Shown: positions 35,901 to 44,265 of the stretch, in pieces
How the letters are laid out: every line of letters starts with the position of its first letter
Position numbering within the stretch: the stretch's first letter is position 1
Origin: Mycobacterium sp.
Lineage (GTDB): Bacteria; Actinomycetota; Actinomycetes; Mycobacteriales; Mycobacteriaceae
Assembly (NCBI GenBank): GCA_020438845.1
Contig: JAGQTV010000011.1
Span: 62,001-126,000, forward strand
Direction: 5' to 3'
Length of the DNA stretch: 64,000 nt
Notes under the pieces: generated by a model
Seen by the model: the letters and a program-made list of their open reading frames with translations, nothing else
Told to the model about the DNA's origin: nothing
Database searches by the model: none
Made by a program: the position numbers and the translations under genes

Positions 35901-37244
35901 GTAAAGCCGGGCCAGTGTAAGAGCCAGCAGCGGCAGCGTGTCAGCGCCTTCGGTGCAGTCATCGAGCAGCCGATTGACCAAAGCGGGTTCGATCTGGATC
36001 GGTTGGCCAGCGTCGGCGGCCCGCGCGGCGGGGCCGACGATCACCTCCTTGAACTGCGTGCGCGGCATCGGCTTGAGTTCGTCGAACAACACCGTCCCGA
36101 CACCGGCCAGCTGCGCAGCGGTCTGCAACGCCTGATAGCGGTCGGTACGGATCGTGACAGCGACGATCAGACCCAACGACTCCGACTCACTGGTGCCTGC
36201 GCCGGCCAGTTCGGCGATCAGATCGAGGAACAGTGCGGCCTCCGAACCGGCATCGGAGCCGAACAATTCCTCAGCCTGATCCAACGGCAGCACCAGGGTC
36301 GGTAACGGCATCTCGCCGGCCTCGGTCAGCAGTCGGGTGCTCGCCGCCTGTTGCACCTCCCGAAGCCACTGAGCTACTCGGGCACCCTCGCCACCCAGGC
36401 AGGCTTGTTTGATCTCGCCCAGCCCGGGTCCTGTCAACCCCATCCGAGTGCGGGTGGCGTGAATCGCACGGGCGAGACCGGTGTCCCCGGTCAGCACGTT
36501 GCGTTGCGGCCGGACGATCTGAAGCAGTACGAACTCGCGGTCGTCACGGCGTAGCCGCGGCAACAGACCGGCTCGGAGGAATGAGGACTTACCGGTTCCC
36601 GATGGGCCCAGAACGACGAAGAGTGTCTCCAATTCGGATCTGCGCATCCCACGCAACGCATCCAATCCGCGCAGGATCTGGGCGTCGCGGCCGAAGAACA
36701 CCGCAGCGTCGGCCTCTTCGAGCGGCTCCCATCCCCGATATGGCGCGCGTTCGGGGTCATTAGGTGGCGGCCACACGAATGACTCCGCGCCGATGCCTGC
36801 TCCGACTATCCCCTCCCGCAACCGGTACAGGCCCTCGGAAAGGAACGTGACTGGTGCTGCGCCGTCACCGATGTCGACTGCGGTGGTTGGGCCCGAACCG
36901 AACAGTTCGATCTGTTGCCATTCCCGGGTCGGGTCGTCCCCGGTGAGTGGGCCGATTCGGGCGGAAAAGATCTTCTTGTTCAGATACTCCGCGAACCGGT
37001 ATTCGGTCTTGCACTCCGCGGATGACTCCCAGTTTGGCGACAGTAGGCAGATCACCGCCTCGCATCGCGTGCTCGCCTGCCGCAACGCGTCCTTCCACCG
37101 CACACCAGACCGAATCCCGCCATCGCGATCCAGGTCCAGGAAGATTTCGTTGGCCAACGGCGGTTCCTGGCCGATCAGCCACTGCCGCAATGCAATCGCC
37201 TGCCGACTGTCCCGGCTGGAGTGGCTGAGAAAAATCCGCGACAT
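32985..37244 (-). CDS. TIR - nSTAND NTPase - transmembrane - WD40 protein
   Basis: 1419 residues. A TIR domain (about 1-100; IFLSHSSRDS and SSAECKTEYRFA, where Glu81 sits at the NADase glutamate position) leads into a STAND NTPase of the nSTAND1 type: PYRGWEPLEEADAAVFFGR near 168-186, Walker A GPSGTGKSS at 213-221, Walker B LVLPLDQAEELF at 317-328, then VTIRTDR. A charged coiled coil and one membrane helix (about 683-715) follow, then 14 WD40 repeats (about 785-1390), enough for two seven-bladed propellers. The layout is that of a sensor that oligomerises on ligand binding and triggers an NAD-consuming TIR effector, as in STAND-type immune proteins. That activity is inferred. It lies 177 bases downstream of the RyR gene on the same strand, probably cotranscribed. 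Confidence 0.93.
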   Translation of the reverse strand: MSRIFLSHSSRDSRQAIALRQWLIGQEPPLANEIFLDLDRDGGIRSGVRWKDALRQASTRCEAVICLLSPNWESSAECKTEYRFAEYLNKKIFSARIGPLTGDDPTREWQQIELFGSGPTTAVDIGDGAAPVTFLSEGLYRLREGIVGAGIGAESFVWPPPNDPERAPYRGWEPLEEADAAVFFGRDAQILRGLDALRGMRRSELETLFVVLGPSGTGKSSFLRAGLLPRLRRDDREFVLLQIVRPQRNVLTGDTGLARAIHATRTRMGLTGPGLGEIKQACLGGEGARVAQWLREVQQAASTRLLTEAGEMPLPTLVLPLDQAEELFGSDAGSEAALFLDLIAELAGAGTSESESLGLIVAVTIRTDRYQALQTAAQLAGVGTVLFDELKPMPRTQFKEVIVGPAARAADAGQPIQIEPALVNRLLDDCTEGADTLPLLALTLARLYADYGSDGTLSLPEYLSMGGIHSVVHTEMDSLLSADAEQREAQLRQLRAAFIPWLATINADNDQPMRRVAKWTELPEPSRPLVEKLVAKRLLVKDTRDGDVVVEVALESLLRQWDDLAQWLAEQRDALKNADLLERGALSWERNHRDDAWLLHSTRLADAEVLFAEPGFRDRLQPCRDFLAASQGRENQRAEADKRQREAELQAEKDRRDAAEKLAAAETAAKEQAQEHAVVLRKRSRTLRRVLAATAVIAVVAVVGAIVAVVGVVQATAARRQADARTREAVALKLTSQGQSMLAGTQGGGDVRALQQILAAPLIAPAAADTGALFAGVTALRQTVKIIPTGAVVSSVGFSPDGQRLVSAGNAQTLQRWNAGTGQPIGPPMTGHTDVVTSVAFSPDGHRIVSGSWDYTLRLWDADTGQQIGQPLTGHSGAVHSVAFSPDGQRIVSGSADTTLRLWDASTGQPVGPPLTGHTDSVNAVAFSPDGQRIVSGSSDRTLRLWDAATGQALEPPIDGRDEVSGVAFSPDGHLIASASSANDTLRLWDAETREPAGEPLNGSGNGVAFSPDGRRLVSGSADHAVIVWDVDAGQRIGAPLTGHTSYVQAVAFSPDGRRILSGGGDHSVRMWDSDTADLVNGQGPVSSAAFSPDGRRVVAAIGDTVGTWEADTGRPAGAPLSGPTPGVTRVAFSPDGQRILAIDKQAVLQVWNADTGQPIGPPISPPDIPDLIVIKAAFSPDGHRIVAASAADNALRVWDADTGQLIGQPMQGNTELVWSVAFSPDGHRVVSGGFDKTVRVWDADNGQPIGPAMIGHTDVVSSVAFSPDGHRIVSGSWDQTLRLWDADNGQPIGPAMTGHTDAVNSLAFSPEGQRIVSGSADKTLRLWAADTGRPIGAAFSGHSGAVTSVGFSPNGQRVISGDSEGTLRLWPAPEEASWPKILCDKITQNMSRQEWNDWVSADIGYVPVCPELPTPPNP
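33130..34900 (-). repeat. Fourteen tandem WD40-coding repeats
   Basis: The 3' part of the TIR-STAND gene is made of 14 units of roughly 120-130 bases, each encoding FSPDGxRIVSG and LRLWDADTGQPIG-type blades. Some units are nearly identical at the DNA level (for example those around 33350-33400 and 33475-33525), while others have drifted. This suggests recent unit duplication or gene conversion within the sensor. Confidence 0.9.
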
Positions 37245-37421
37245 GCGATCACCGGGTCCTGGGCATTACTGACATTTGCCAGTCCGACATCTGCCACTCC
37301 GACGCGCGCAGCCGTTGACCGGCGAACCGGCCCGGGTTGTTGCCCCGTCGCACCATACCGGTAGTCGAACCGCCCTCGCGCCATCCGATACCCGGCTGAG
37401 GGCGAAACCGGAAATCCTCGT

Positions 37422-39788
37422 TCACCACGGCAGCGGCCCCTCATAACGTTTCCGGAACTGTTCACCCGGAACGGGCCACTGTTCGCCTTGCTCACCTGCC
37501 ACGATCCAGTCGCCATCAGCGGCAGTCGCAGAACCCTCGAGGGTGTCGACGTTCTCCCCGGCCCGCGCGGGGCGGGCCCTGACGAAACCGGTTCGCCGCC
37601 AGCGATCCCCGCCGACATGCTGGTGGGTAGCCCGAAAGATGCCGTCGCGCACCGACCAGGTCTTCCCCGTGCCGTCGTGAATTGCCCAGTCGCCGGCGTC
37701 TCCGTGCATAACGTTCCCTGCCTCGGAAGTCCACGTCCATGCGTCGTTCTGTTGCTGAGCGACAACCGTCCCGGCCCGTCGATACCGCTGCCATACTGGC
37801 CTGGACCGGTAGCCCAGCTTCGCAAGCTCCAACAGTGTGTCGGCCAGGCTCTGCAGCGCGGTCTTCTTGAAGGACGGTGTGTGCTCGGCGGCGTCCCAGT
37901 CCAGCAGCTTGTCGTGGATCCGGCGCTCGTCGTCGCGGGTCGGCCCGTACCGCCACCCCGCTTCTCGGTAGAAGCGGCACCAGTCTTGGTGCTCGGCGCG
38001 TGCCATCGCGATCGCGGAATCGGCGTCAAAGCCGAGGAGCCTCAGCGTCTCGAGTGGCTCGGACCGTTGGTACATGTCAGATTCCGGAGGCGGCGCCGCC
38101 TGGCCGGCCGCGCTGTTCCAGCTGTGTCCGCCCATCGCCTCAACAATCCAGAGAATGTTGCGTACCTGTCGCCGGTTCGACTCGCGATGGAACTCGTCTA
38201 GTACAGCCCATGGCAGGGTTGCTGGGGTCCGGTGGCCGGTCTCGGCGGCGAACCTGTCGGCGAAGCGCTCGTGGATGAGCCTCGCTGCCCGCTCCCAGGA
38301 ATCCTGCGCCATACCGGCTGGCAGATCCATCCCGAGGCCAAAGGTGCGCAGCCGACCCACAATAGGGGCCCGGTCCTCCTGATGCCTGGCGTTGGGATCC
38401 CAGGCGTAGATCAGCATTGCGGGAAACCGTGCGGCCAGCCGTGTCCCCATCATGGTGTCGGCCGCAGCCGCGGCGCTGTCCACCAGGATCACGACCTGCG
38501 AATCGGCGTCGGCGTCCACCAAGTCCGTGAGCACCGGCACCGACGGCCGCTGCAGCACCACCGCGATGTCCGGGCGGCTTGCGCCCAGACCGAGCTGGTT
38601 CTCGTGGAACTCGTGGTCTCGCAGATACTCCTCGGCGTTGTCGTCGACGAGGGTCAGTGTTGGTAATCCGGCATCCTCGGGGTTGGCGCGGTAGGAGCGT
38701 TCCCGATGGCGTTGCGCAATGTCGGCGCACAGCGCCAGAGTCAGCGGAGATGAGCCGCAGACCACGATCCGGGTCACCGTCGGGTCCGCGGTGACCTCCT
38801 CGAGCAATCGGCGGGCCGTGACTTCGTACTTGCCGACCGCGTCTGCCGCCCAGCGGCTATCGGATCCACCGAATTGCCGGGCACGCCAGGCCTCGGCTTG
38901 CCAAGGGTCGTCGATCCGGACAATGAGAGGCACTCGCCGCCTTGCTGGGATGGCGCTCATACAGCGATTGATCATCTCGAGACGCGAAAGATTCGCCACC
39001 GGGTCAGGCGAGAGAAGGTACAGCCGGTCCAGCTTGCGCCAGACAGGCAACGATTCCAATGTCTCAGGCCGATCGAAATCGACAACGACGATTCGGGCAC
39101 CCTGTTGGCGGGCTTCCTGGACGGCCGGGATATCGGGGGTTTCGGTGATCACCACGAGTCGGCTTGTCGTTTCCAGAGTATTTCGGACCGCGTTGACCAT
39201 CGAACGCGCGTCATCGTCAACGCCGACAACCGCACTCACTGACTTGTCCGTATGAACCCGGATCCGATCGGCCTGCGAACGCAGCAGCGCGATCACCACG
39301 CCGCCGATGCCCACGAGGATCGCCGCGAGAGCGGATAGCCGGGCTATCTCCAGGGCGATCGGGGTGGGCGTCGGACAAGTGGTGCCGGAGATGGATTGGT
39401 CACCTGTTCCGCCTTTGAGTAGACCGATTGTCCACATCAGCGGTGTGTAGAAATACGGGTTCGCCGCCCCGTGGCAATTCCAGTACGAACTCAGCCCCAG
39501 CACGAAGTTCGCCACGGTCAGGGTCATGACGAACCGCACTGTGGTGGTTCCGGCATGACCAGTTCGACCGCCGACCACGGCGAGTGCACCGGCCGCGACG
39601 ACTATCGCCACCACAATCGTGATCGTCAGTGAGGACCCAGGCTGGCCGAACCAACGCAGGGCGGGCGGCATGCGCTCCCGCATCCCGGGGCGCAGAGCCA
39701 ACGCCGCGAGGAGGAACACGACGGCCACCGCCAATGAACGCGACACCCATCGAAGAATCTCGAAGACATTGCGCTTGCTTGGCCCCAC
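37422..39788 (-). CDS. Membrane protein with Rossmann (TrkA-N/RCK-like), RyR and PGDYG-like domains
   Basis: 788 residues. Four hydrophobic segments lie at about 17-33, 52-73, 83-101 and 150-170; between the third and fourth is FYTPLMWTIGLLKGGTGDQ, reminiscent of a pore loop. Two Rossmann-like domains follow (about 183-310 and 335-490). A RyR-like half (SNRRQVRNILWIVEAMG, about 497-552) and a clear RyR repeat (EHQDWCRFYREAGWRYGPTRDD, about 597-665) come next. The end has two PGDYG-like units (GDWAIHDGTGKTWSV near 699 and DGDWIVAGEQGEQWPV near 758). It looks like a ligand-gated channel or membrane receptor that binds a nucleotide. The start is GTG 39788 with GAGG upstream. It is followed by the TIR-STAND gene, so a joint system is likely. 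No experimental function is known to me. Confidence 0.85.
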   Translation of the reverse strand: MGPSKRNVFEILRWVSRSLAVAVVFLLAALALRPGMRERMPPALRWFGQPGSSLTITIVVAIVVAAGALAVVGGRTGHAGTTTVRFVMTLTVANFVLGLSSYWNCHGAANPYFYTPLMWTIGLLKGGTGDQSISGTTCPTPTPIALEIARLSALAAILVGIGGVVIALLRSQADRIRVHTDKSVSAVVGVDDDARSMVNAVRNTLETTSRLVVITETPDIPAVQEARQQGARIVVVDFDRPETLESLPVWRKLDRLYLLSPDPVANLSRLEMINRCMSAIPARRRVPLIVRIDDPWQAEAWRARQFGGSDSRWAADAVGKYEVTARRLLEEVTADPTVTRIVVCGSSPLTLALCADIAQRHRERSYRANPEDAGLPTLTLVDDNAEEYLRDHEFHENQLGLGASRPDIAVVLQRPSVPVLTDLVDADADSQVVILVDSAAAAADTMMGTRLAARFPAMLIYAWDPNARHQEDRAPIVGRLRTFGLGMDLPAGMAQDSWERAARLIHERFADRFAAETGHRTPATLPWAVLDEFHRESNRRQVRNILWIVEAMGGHSWNSAAGQAAPPPESDMYQRSEPLETLRLLGFDADSAIAMARAEHQDWCRFYREAGWRYGPTRDDERRIHDKLLDWDAAEHTPSFKKTALQSLADTLLELAKLGYRSRPVWQRYRRAGTVVAQQQNDAWTWTSEAGNVMHGDAGDWAIHDGTGKTWSVRDGIFRATHQHVGGDRWRRTGFVRARPARAGENVDTLEGSATAADGDWIVAGEQGEQWPVPGEQFRKRYEGPLPW

Positions 39789-39885
39789 CGCCGAACCTCA
39801 TCTCGCGTCGGCGCGCAGGATGCGGCCTCCTGCGTTGATTTCACCAGTTATCGGCGGATCGCGCCGCAGGTTCATCGGCCCGTCG

Positions 39886-42405
39886 TTATAGGCGCACGGG
39901 CATGGGATCGACGCCCCAGATGTCATTGCAGTAGTCGGCTACGGAACGGTCTGAGGAGAATTTCCCGCTGCGGGCCGTGTTGAGAACCGACATGTGCGAC
40001 CACTTGTCAGAATCCCGCCAGGCCGCGCTGACCTTGGCCTGGCAGTCGATGTAGGACCGGTAGTCGGCCAGCACCAGGAACGGGTCGTGATGAATCAGAT
40101 TGTCGACCAAGGGCCGTAGGACTTCGGTATCGCCATGGGTGAATGTTCCATGCACGATCAATTCCAGCACCTCAGCGAGTTCGGGATCGCCTTCGATGCA
40201 GTCGGCCGGTCGGTAGCCCTCGGACTTCAGGCGCTCGACCTCGTCGACTGTCATGCCGAACAGGAAAAAGTTCTCGGCCCCGGCTTCCTCCCGGATCTCG
40301 ACATTGGCACCGTCGAGCGTGCCGATGGTCAGCGCCCCGTTGATCATGAACTTCATGTTCCCGGTTCCGGAGGCTTCCTTGCCGGCGGTGGAGATCTGCT
40401 CAGAGAGGTTCGCCGCCGGGTAGATCAAATGCGCGTTCTGCACATTGAAGTTGGGCAGGAACACCACTCGCATATACCGGTTGGTGTCGGGGTCGTTGTT
40501 CACGGTGGCACCGATGGCCGTGATGAGCCGGATCATGCGTTTGGCCATGAAGTAGCCCGGGGCAGCCTTGCCGCCGAAGATGAACGCACGCGGCGCGATT
40601 GCCAGGCCGGGGTTCTGCTTCAGCCTGTTGTACAACGTGATGATGTGTAGCGCGTTGAGGTGCTGACGCTTGTATTCGTGGATCCGCTTGACCTGGATGT
40701 CGAACATCCAGGTCGGGTCCAGTTCGATGCCGGTGGTGGAGTGGACATACTCGGCCAGTCGGGACTTGTTCGCACGCTTGACTTCTCGCCAGCGTTGCCG
40801 GAACGACGGGTCATCAACGTAGGCTTCCAACCGGCGCAGCTGAGTCAGGTCGGTCAACCAGCCGTCGCCGATGGTGTCGTCGAGCAATGTGCGCAGCCCG
40901 GGGTTGGACAGCGCCACGAACCGCCTGGGCGTGACCCCGTTGGTGACATTGCCGAACCGCTCCGGCCACATCTCGTAAAAGTCGCGCAGCACACTGGCTT
41001 TGAGTAATTCGGAGTGAAGCGCCGCGACACCGTTGATGGCGTGGCTGCCCACGGTCGCCAGGTGCGCCATCCGCACGCATTTACCGTGGTCCTCACCGAT
41101 CAGTGACAATCGCGCCGCCCGTTCCTCGTCGCCCGGGAACCTCGAGCGCACCTCCTCCAGGAATCGATCGTTGATCTCGTAGATGATCTCCAGATGTCGA
41201 GGCAGGCATTCCGCGAAGATGGCCAACGGCCAGGTTTCCAGCGCCTCCGGCAGCAGCGTGTGGTTGGTGTAGCCGAACGTCGGCACGGTGAGCTGCCAGG
41301 CGGCATCCCACTCCAAGTGGTGGTCGTCGATCAGCAGTCGCATAAGTTCGGCGACGGCGATTGATGGGTGGGTGTCGTTGAGTTGGATTGCCCATTTGCG
41401 GGGTAACTCGCTCAGCGGCAGCCTGACCCGCTCAAGGTGTATCCGCAGAATGTCCTGCAGGGAGCAGGAGACGAAGAAGTACTGCTGTTGTAGTCGCAGC
41501 CGCTTCCCCGAATCAGGCTCGTCGTTGGGATAGAGCACCTTCGACACCTTCTCAGCGATGACCTCGTCTTCGACCGCCTTGTAGAAGTCGCCGGTGTTGA
41601 ACGCCTCCAAAGCGAACGATTCGACAGGTCGGGCGCTCCACAATGTCAGGGTGTTGCAGGTGTTCACGTCATAGCCCTGAACAGGTGTGTCGTAGGACAC
41701 GCCCTGAACCTGTTGGCGCGGAATCCACTGCACCCGTTGGTGCCCGGCCACATCCTGGTACGACTCGGTGTGTCCACCCCAGTTGACTATGTAATGCGCG
41801 TCCGGCTTGTCGATCTCCCACGGGTTGCCGTGCACCAGCCAGTTGTCGGTCTTCTCGACCTGCCAACCGTTCTGGATCTCCTGGTCGAAGATGCCGTACT
41901 CGTAGCGGATGCCGTAGCCGATCGAAGGACGTTGCAGGGTGGCCAGCGAATCCAGGTAGCAGGCGGCTAGCCGGCCCAGGCCGCCATTGCCGAGGCCGGG
42001 TTCCTGTTCGCAGGCCAGGATCACATCAAGATCCTGGCCGAGGGCGGCCATCGCCTCCCGGGCCTGGGTCTCAATGCCGAGGTTCAGCAGATTGTTCCCC
42101 AACTGCGGCCCCATCAAGAACTCGGCCGAGAGATAGCACGTGACTTTGGCGGGCGAATCCAGCCAATCCTGAGTGGTCGCCATCCAGCGCTGCTGCATCC
42201 GGTCGCGCACCGCCAAGGCCAGCGCGCGGTAATAGTGATCCGGGGTCAACGTGGCTGGTGGACGCGCGATCGAATAGATCAGGTGATCGCTGACCGCCCT
42301 GCGCAGCGCATCGGCAGACAGGCCGGTGCGGCTGCGTTCCTCTCCGTCGCGGGCCCCCCCATCGCGGTTTCCCAGGTGGCCGTCGGTGCCGATGACATCG
42401 GTCAT
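39886..42405 (-). CDS. glgP: Glycogen/starch phosphorylase
   Basis: 839 residues, the usual length for GlgP. It has the pyridoxal-phosphate lysine segment EASGTGNMKFMINGALTIGTLDGANVEI and other family blocks such as YLSAEFLMGPQLGNNLLNLG and VQLNDTHPSIAVAELMR-type sequence. It removes terminal glucose from glycogen as glucose 1-phosphate. The frame continues upstream to 42564, but ATG 42405 has GGAGGAAG just before it and starts the typical N-terminus. It is divergent from the potassium-channel gene with about 157 bases between. There are 97 bases before the RyR gene start downstream, so the two could share a transcript, but no functional link is apparent. Confidence 0.96.
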   Translation of the reverse strand: MTDVIGTDGHLGNRDGGARDGEERSRTGLSADALRRAVSDHLIYSIARPPATLTPDHYYRALALAVRDRMQQRWMATTQDWLDSPAKVTCYLSAEFLMGPQLGNNLLNLGIETQAREAMAALGQDLDVILACEQEPGLGNGGLGRLAACYLDSLATLQRPSIGYGIRYEYGIFDQEIQNGWQVEKTDNWLVHGNPWEIDKPDAHYIVNWGGHTESYQDVAGHQRVQWIPRQQVQGVSYDTPVQGYDVNTCNTLTLWSARPVESFALEAFNTGDFYKAVEDEVIAEKVSKVLYPNDEPDSGKRLRLQQQYFFVSCSLQDILRIHLERVRLPLSELPRKWAIQLNDTHPSIAVAELMRLLIDDHHLEWDAAWQLTVPTFGYTNHTLLPEALETWPLAIFAECLPRHLEIIYEINDRFLEEVRSRFPGDEERAARLSLIGEDHGKCVRMAHLATVGSHAINGVAALHSELLKASVLRDFYEMWPERFGNVTNGVTPRRFVALSNPGLRTLLDDTIGDGWLTDLTQLRRLEAYVDDPSFRQRWREVKRANKSRLAEYVHSTTGIELDPTWMFDIQVKRIHEYKRQHLNALHIITLYNRLKQNPGLAIAPRAFIFGGKAAPGYFMAKRMIRLITAIGATVNNDPDTNRYMRVVFLPNFNVQNAHLIYPAANLSEQISTAGKEASGTGNMKFMINGALTIGTLDGANVEIREEAGAENFFLFGMTVDEVERLKSEGYRPADCIEGDPELAEVLELIVHGTFTHGDTEVLRPLVDNLIHHDPFLVLADYRSYIDCQAKVSAAWRDSDKWSHMSVLNTARSGKFSSDRSVADYCNDIWGVDPMPVRL

Positions 42406-42548
42406 TGCTTCCTCCACGCTGCAGCGGCAATCCGTTGGCTGCGGGCCGAAGCGTGTCACCGTCATGTTTCCAACACGCAATGTCCGCGGGTCGGTTTGGT
42501 GAACACCCAGGTCAACGGGGTAAACGAGAGAAAAGTCCGGACTCCACG

Positions 42549-42562
42549 TAGCTTTCTGGCGC
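42549..42562 (+). promoter_or_regulatory. Candidate -10 box, leaderless start of the channel gene
   Basis: TAGCTT at 42549-42554 matches TANNNT and ends eight bases before the ATG at 42563, with no ribosome-binding site present. It could drive a leaderless transcript. No -35 element is evident. Confidence 0.35.
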
Positions 42563-44245
42563 ATGAGCGGTCACATCATCGTCTACGGAGATGACGCACT
42601 GGCAATGCAGATCACCAATGAGTTCACCGACGCCGGGCTGAGCGTGGTCTCCCTCCGCTCCCCCGCCGACCTACGCGGGTCCGGAGTTGTTTCCGCGACT
42701 GCCGTCGTGGCGGCGTCCGGAGACGACGCGGTGAATCTCGAGGTTGCTTTACTTGCTCGAAGAGCCAACCCATGGACCCGGGTGGTGGCGCGTATCGCCA
42801 ACCCGGTGCTGAACAAGGCCATGAAGGCCGACCATGGGCCGGGAGCGGTACTCGATGTAGCCGACCTGGCCGCGCCGTCGGTAGTGGAGGCCCTGCTCGA
42901 GAGGACGGCTCACCACATCAACGTCGGCGAAGAGGACTTCGTGGTGTCCGGCGCTCCGGCACCCCGGGATGGGACGCTGCGGGAAATTTACGGGCGGCTG
43001 GCACCGGTGGCCGTCATTCGCGGCGAGGACAACCCGAACCCAGGCGAGGTGATCGCCTGCCCGCCGTTAGATCTTCCAGTCAGGCAAGGCGATTTCACCT
43101 CGATGATCGGCCGCGCTGAAGACCTTGCAGCCCAGGGCTTTCGGGCGCCACGGGCAACCGAGACAACGGACCGAACGCGTCCGCTCCCGGGGCGGCTCGT
43201 GGACGCGGTTCGAGCGTTCAACGATGACCTCAACCCGAACTTCTTCCGTGCGCTGGCGGTGTTGGGGGTGTTGCTGGTGGGCTCGACGTTCGTGCTGCAT
43301 TTCGGCTACCGCAATCCCCCCATGAGCTGGATGGATGCCATCTATTTCTCCACCGAGACCCTGGCCACCGTCGGGTTCGGCGACTTCAACTTCCTGCAGC
43401 AACCGCTGTGGCTTCGGATGTGGAGCTTGCTGATGATGCTCGGGGGTGTCGCGACCATCGCCGTCGTGGTGGCCTTTATCGCCGACGTGCTGGTGTCCCG
43501 CCGGCTCGCCCAGGCGGCCAGCCGTCAGAAGGTGCGCCACCTGAGTGGGCACTACGTCGTGGTCGGTCTCGGCTCATTCGGCATCCGGGTGGCCGGCATG
43601 CTCAAGCAGGCCGGCTGCCCCGTGGTGGTGATCGAACGCAACGAAGCCAACCGGTATCTGGCCGAAGCCGCCGCGCTGAAAATACCGGTTTTGCTCGGCG
43701 ACGCGACGCTACGCAACACCCTCGACACGGCACGCGTGAAACACGCACGGGCGGTGGCGGTGCTCACCGAGGATGACATGGTCAACATCGAAACCGCGCT
43801 GGTGATGCGGGAGATGATGGGACCCGACGAGACTCCGGACGGCAGAAAGACTCCCATTGTGGTGCGGATCTATGATCGTGACCTCGGCGACGCCGTGGCT
43901 CACCGACACGACTTCAGCCACGTGCGCTCCACAGTCGATCTGGCCACCCCGTGGTTCGTCGGCGCTGCGATGGGTCTGGAGGTGCTCGGCACCTTCTCGG
44001 TCGGACAACGCTCCTTCATGGTGGGCGGATTACGGGTTGCCCCCGGCAGCGAGCTCGACGGGATCCGAATGGGTGAGGTGTCCACCCGAACGCGGGCGAT
44101 CGCGTTGACCCGGTCCGGCATGGCGATGACGTTGCATCCGAACCGCGAAACCACATTGCAGGCCAACGACATTGCCTACCTGGTGGGGCCCTACCACGAG
44201 CTGCTGGAGGCGCTGCGTCGCGGACAACGCGGCAAGACCGGATAG
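42563..44245 (+). CDS. Potassium channel protein with N- and C-terminal RCK (TrkA-N) domains
   Basis: 560 residues. An N-terminal NAD-binding Rossmann domain (IIVYGDDALAMQI, about 1-130) precedes two membrane helices (about 228-247 and 288-315) flanking the selectivity filter TVGFGD near 270. A second RCK domain follows with VVVGLGSFGIRVAG near 330 and DATLRNTL, then a TrkA-C-like end. A two-helix pore plus RCK domains is a ligand-gated potassium channel in the plasma membrane, probably regulated by nucleotide or ion binding to the Rossmann domains. ATG 42563 is the only good start. It converges on sthA with 20 bases between the stops. Confidence 0.92.
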   Translation: MSGHIIVYGDDALAMQITNEFTDAGLSVVSLRSPADLRGSGVVSATAVVAASGDDAVNLEVALLARRANPWTRVVARIANPVLNKAMKADHGPGAVLDVADLAAPSVVEALLERTAHHINVGEEDFVVSGAPAPRDGTLREIYGRLAPVAVIRGEDNPNPGEVIACPPLDLPVRQGDFTSMIGRAEDLAAQGFRAPRATETTDRTRPLPGRLVDAVRAFNDDLNPNFFRALAVLGVLLVGSTFVLHFGYRNPPMSWMDAIYFSTETLATVGFGDFNFLQQPLWLRMWSLLMMLGGVATIAVVVAFIADVLVSRRLAQAASRQKVRHLSGHYVVVGLGSFGIRVAGMLKQAGCPVVVIERNEANRYLAEAAALKIPVLLGDATLRNTLDTARVKHARAVAVLTEDDMVNIETALVMREMMGPDETPDGRKTPIVVRIYDRDLGDAVAHRHDFSHVRSTVDLATPWFVGAAMGLEVLGTFSVGQRSFMVGGLRVAPGSELDGIRMGEVSTRTRAIALTRSGMAMTLHPNRETTLQANDIAYLVGPYHELLEALRRGQRGKTG

Positions 44246-44265
44246 CCTGCCGTCGCAGGGTCTGA

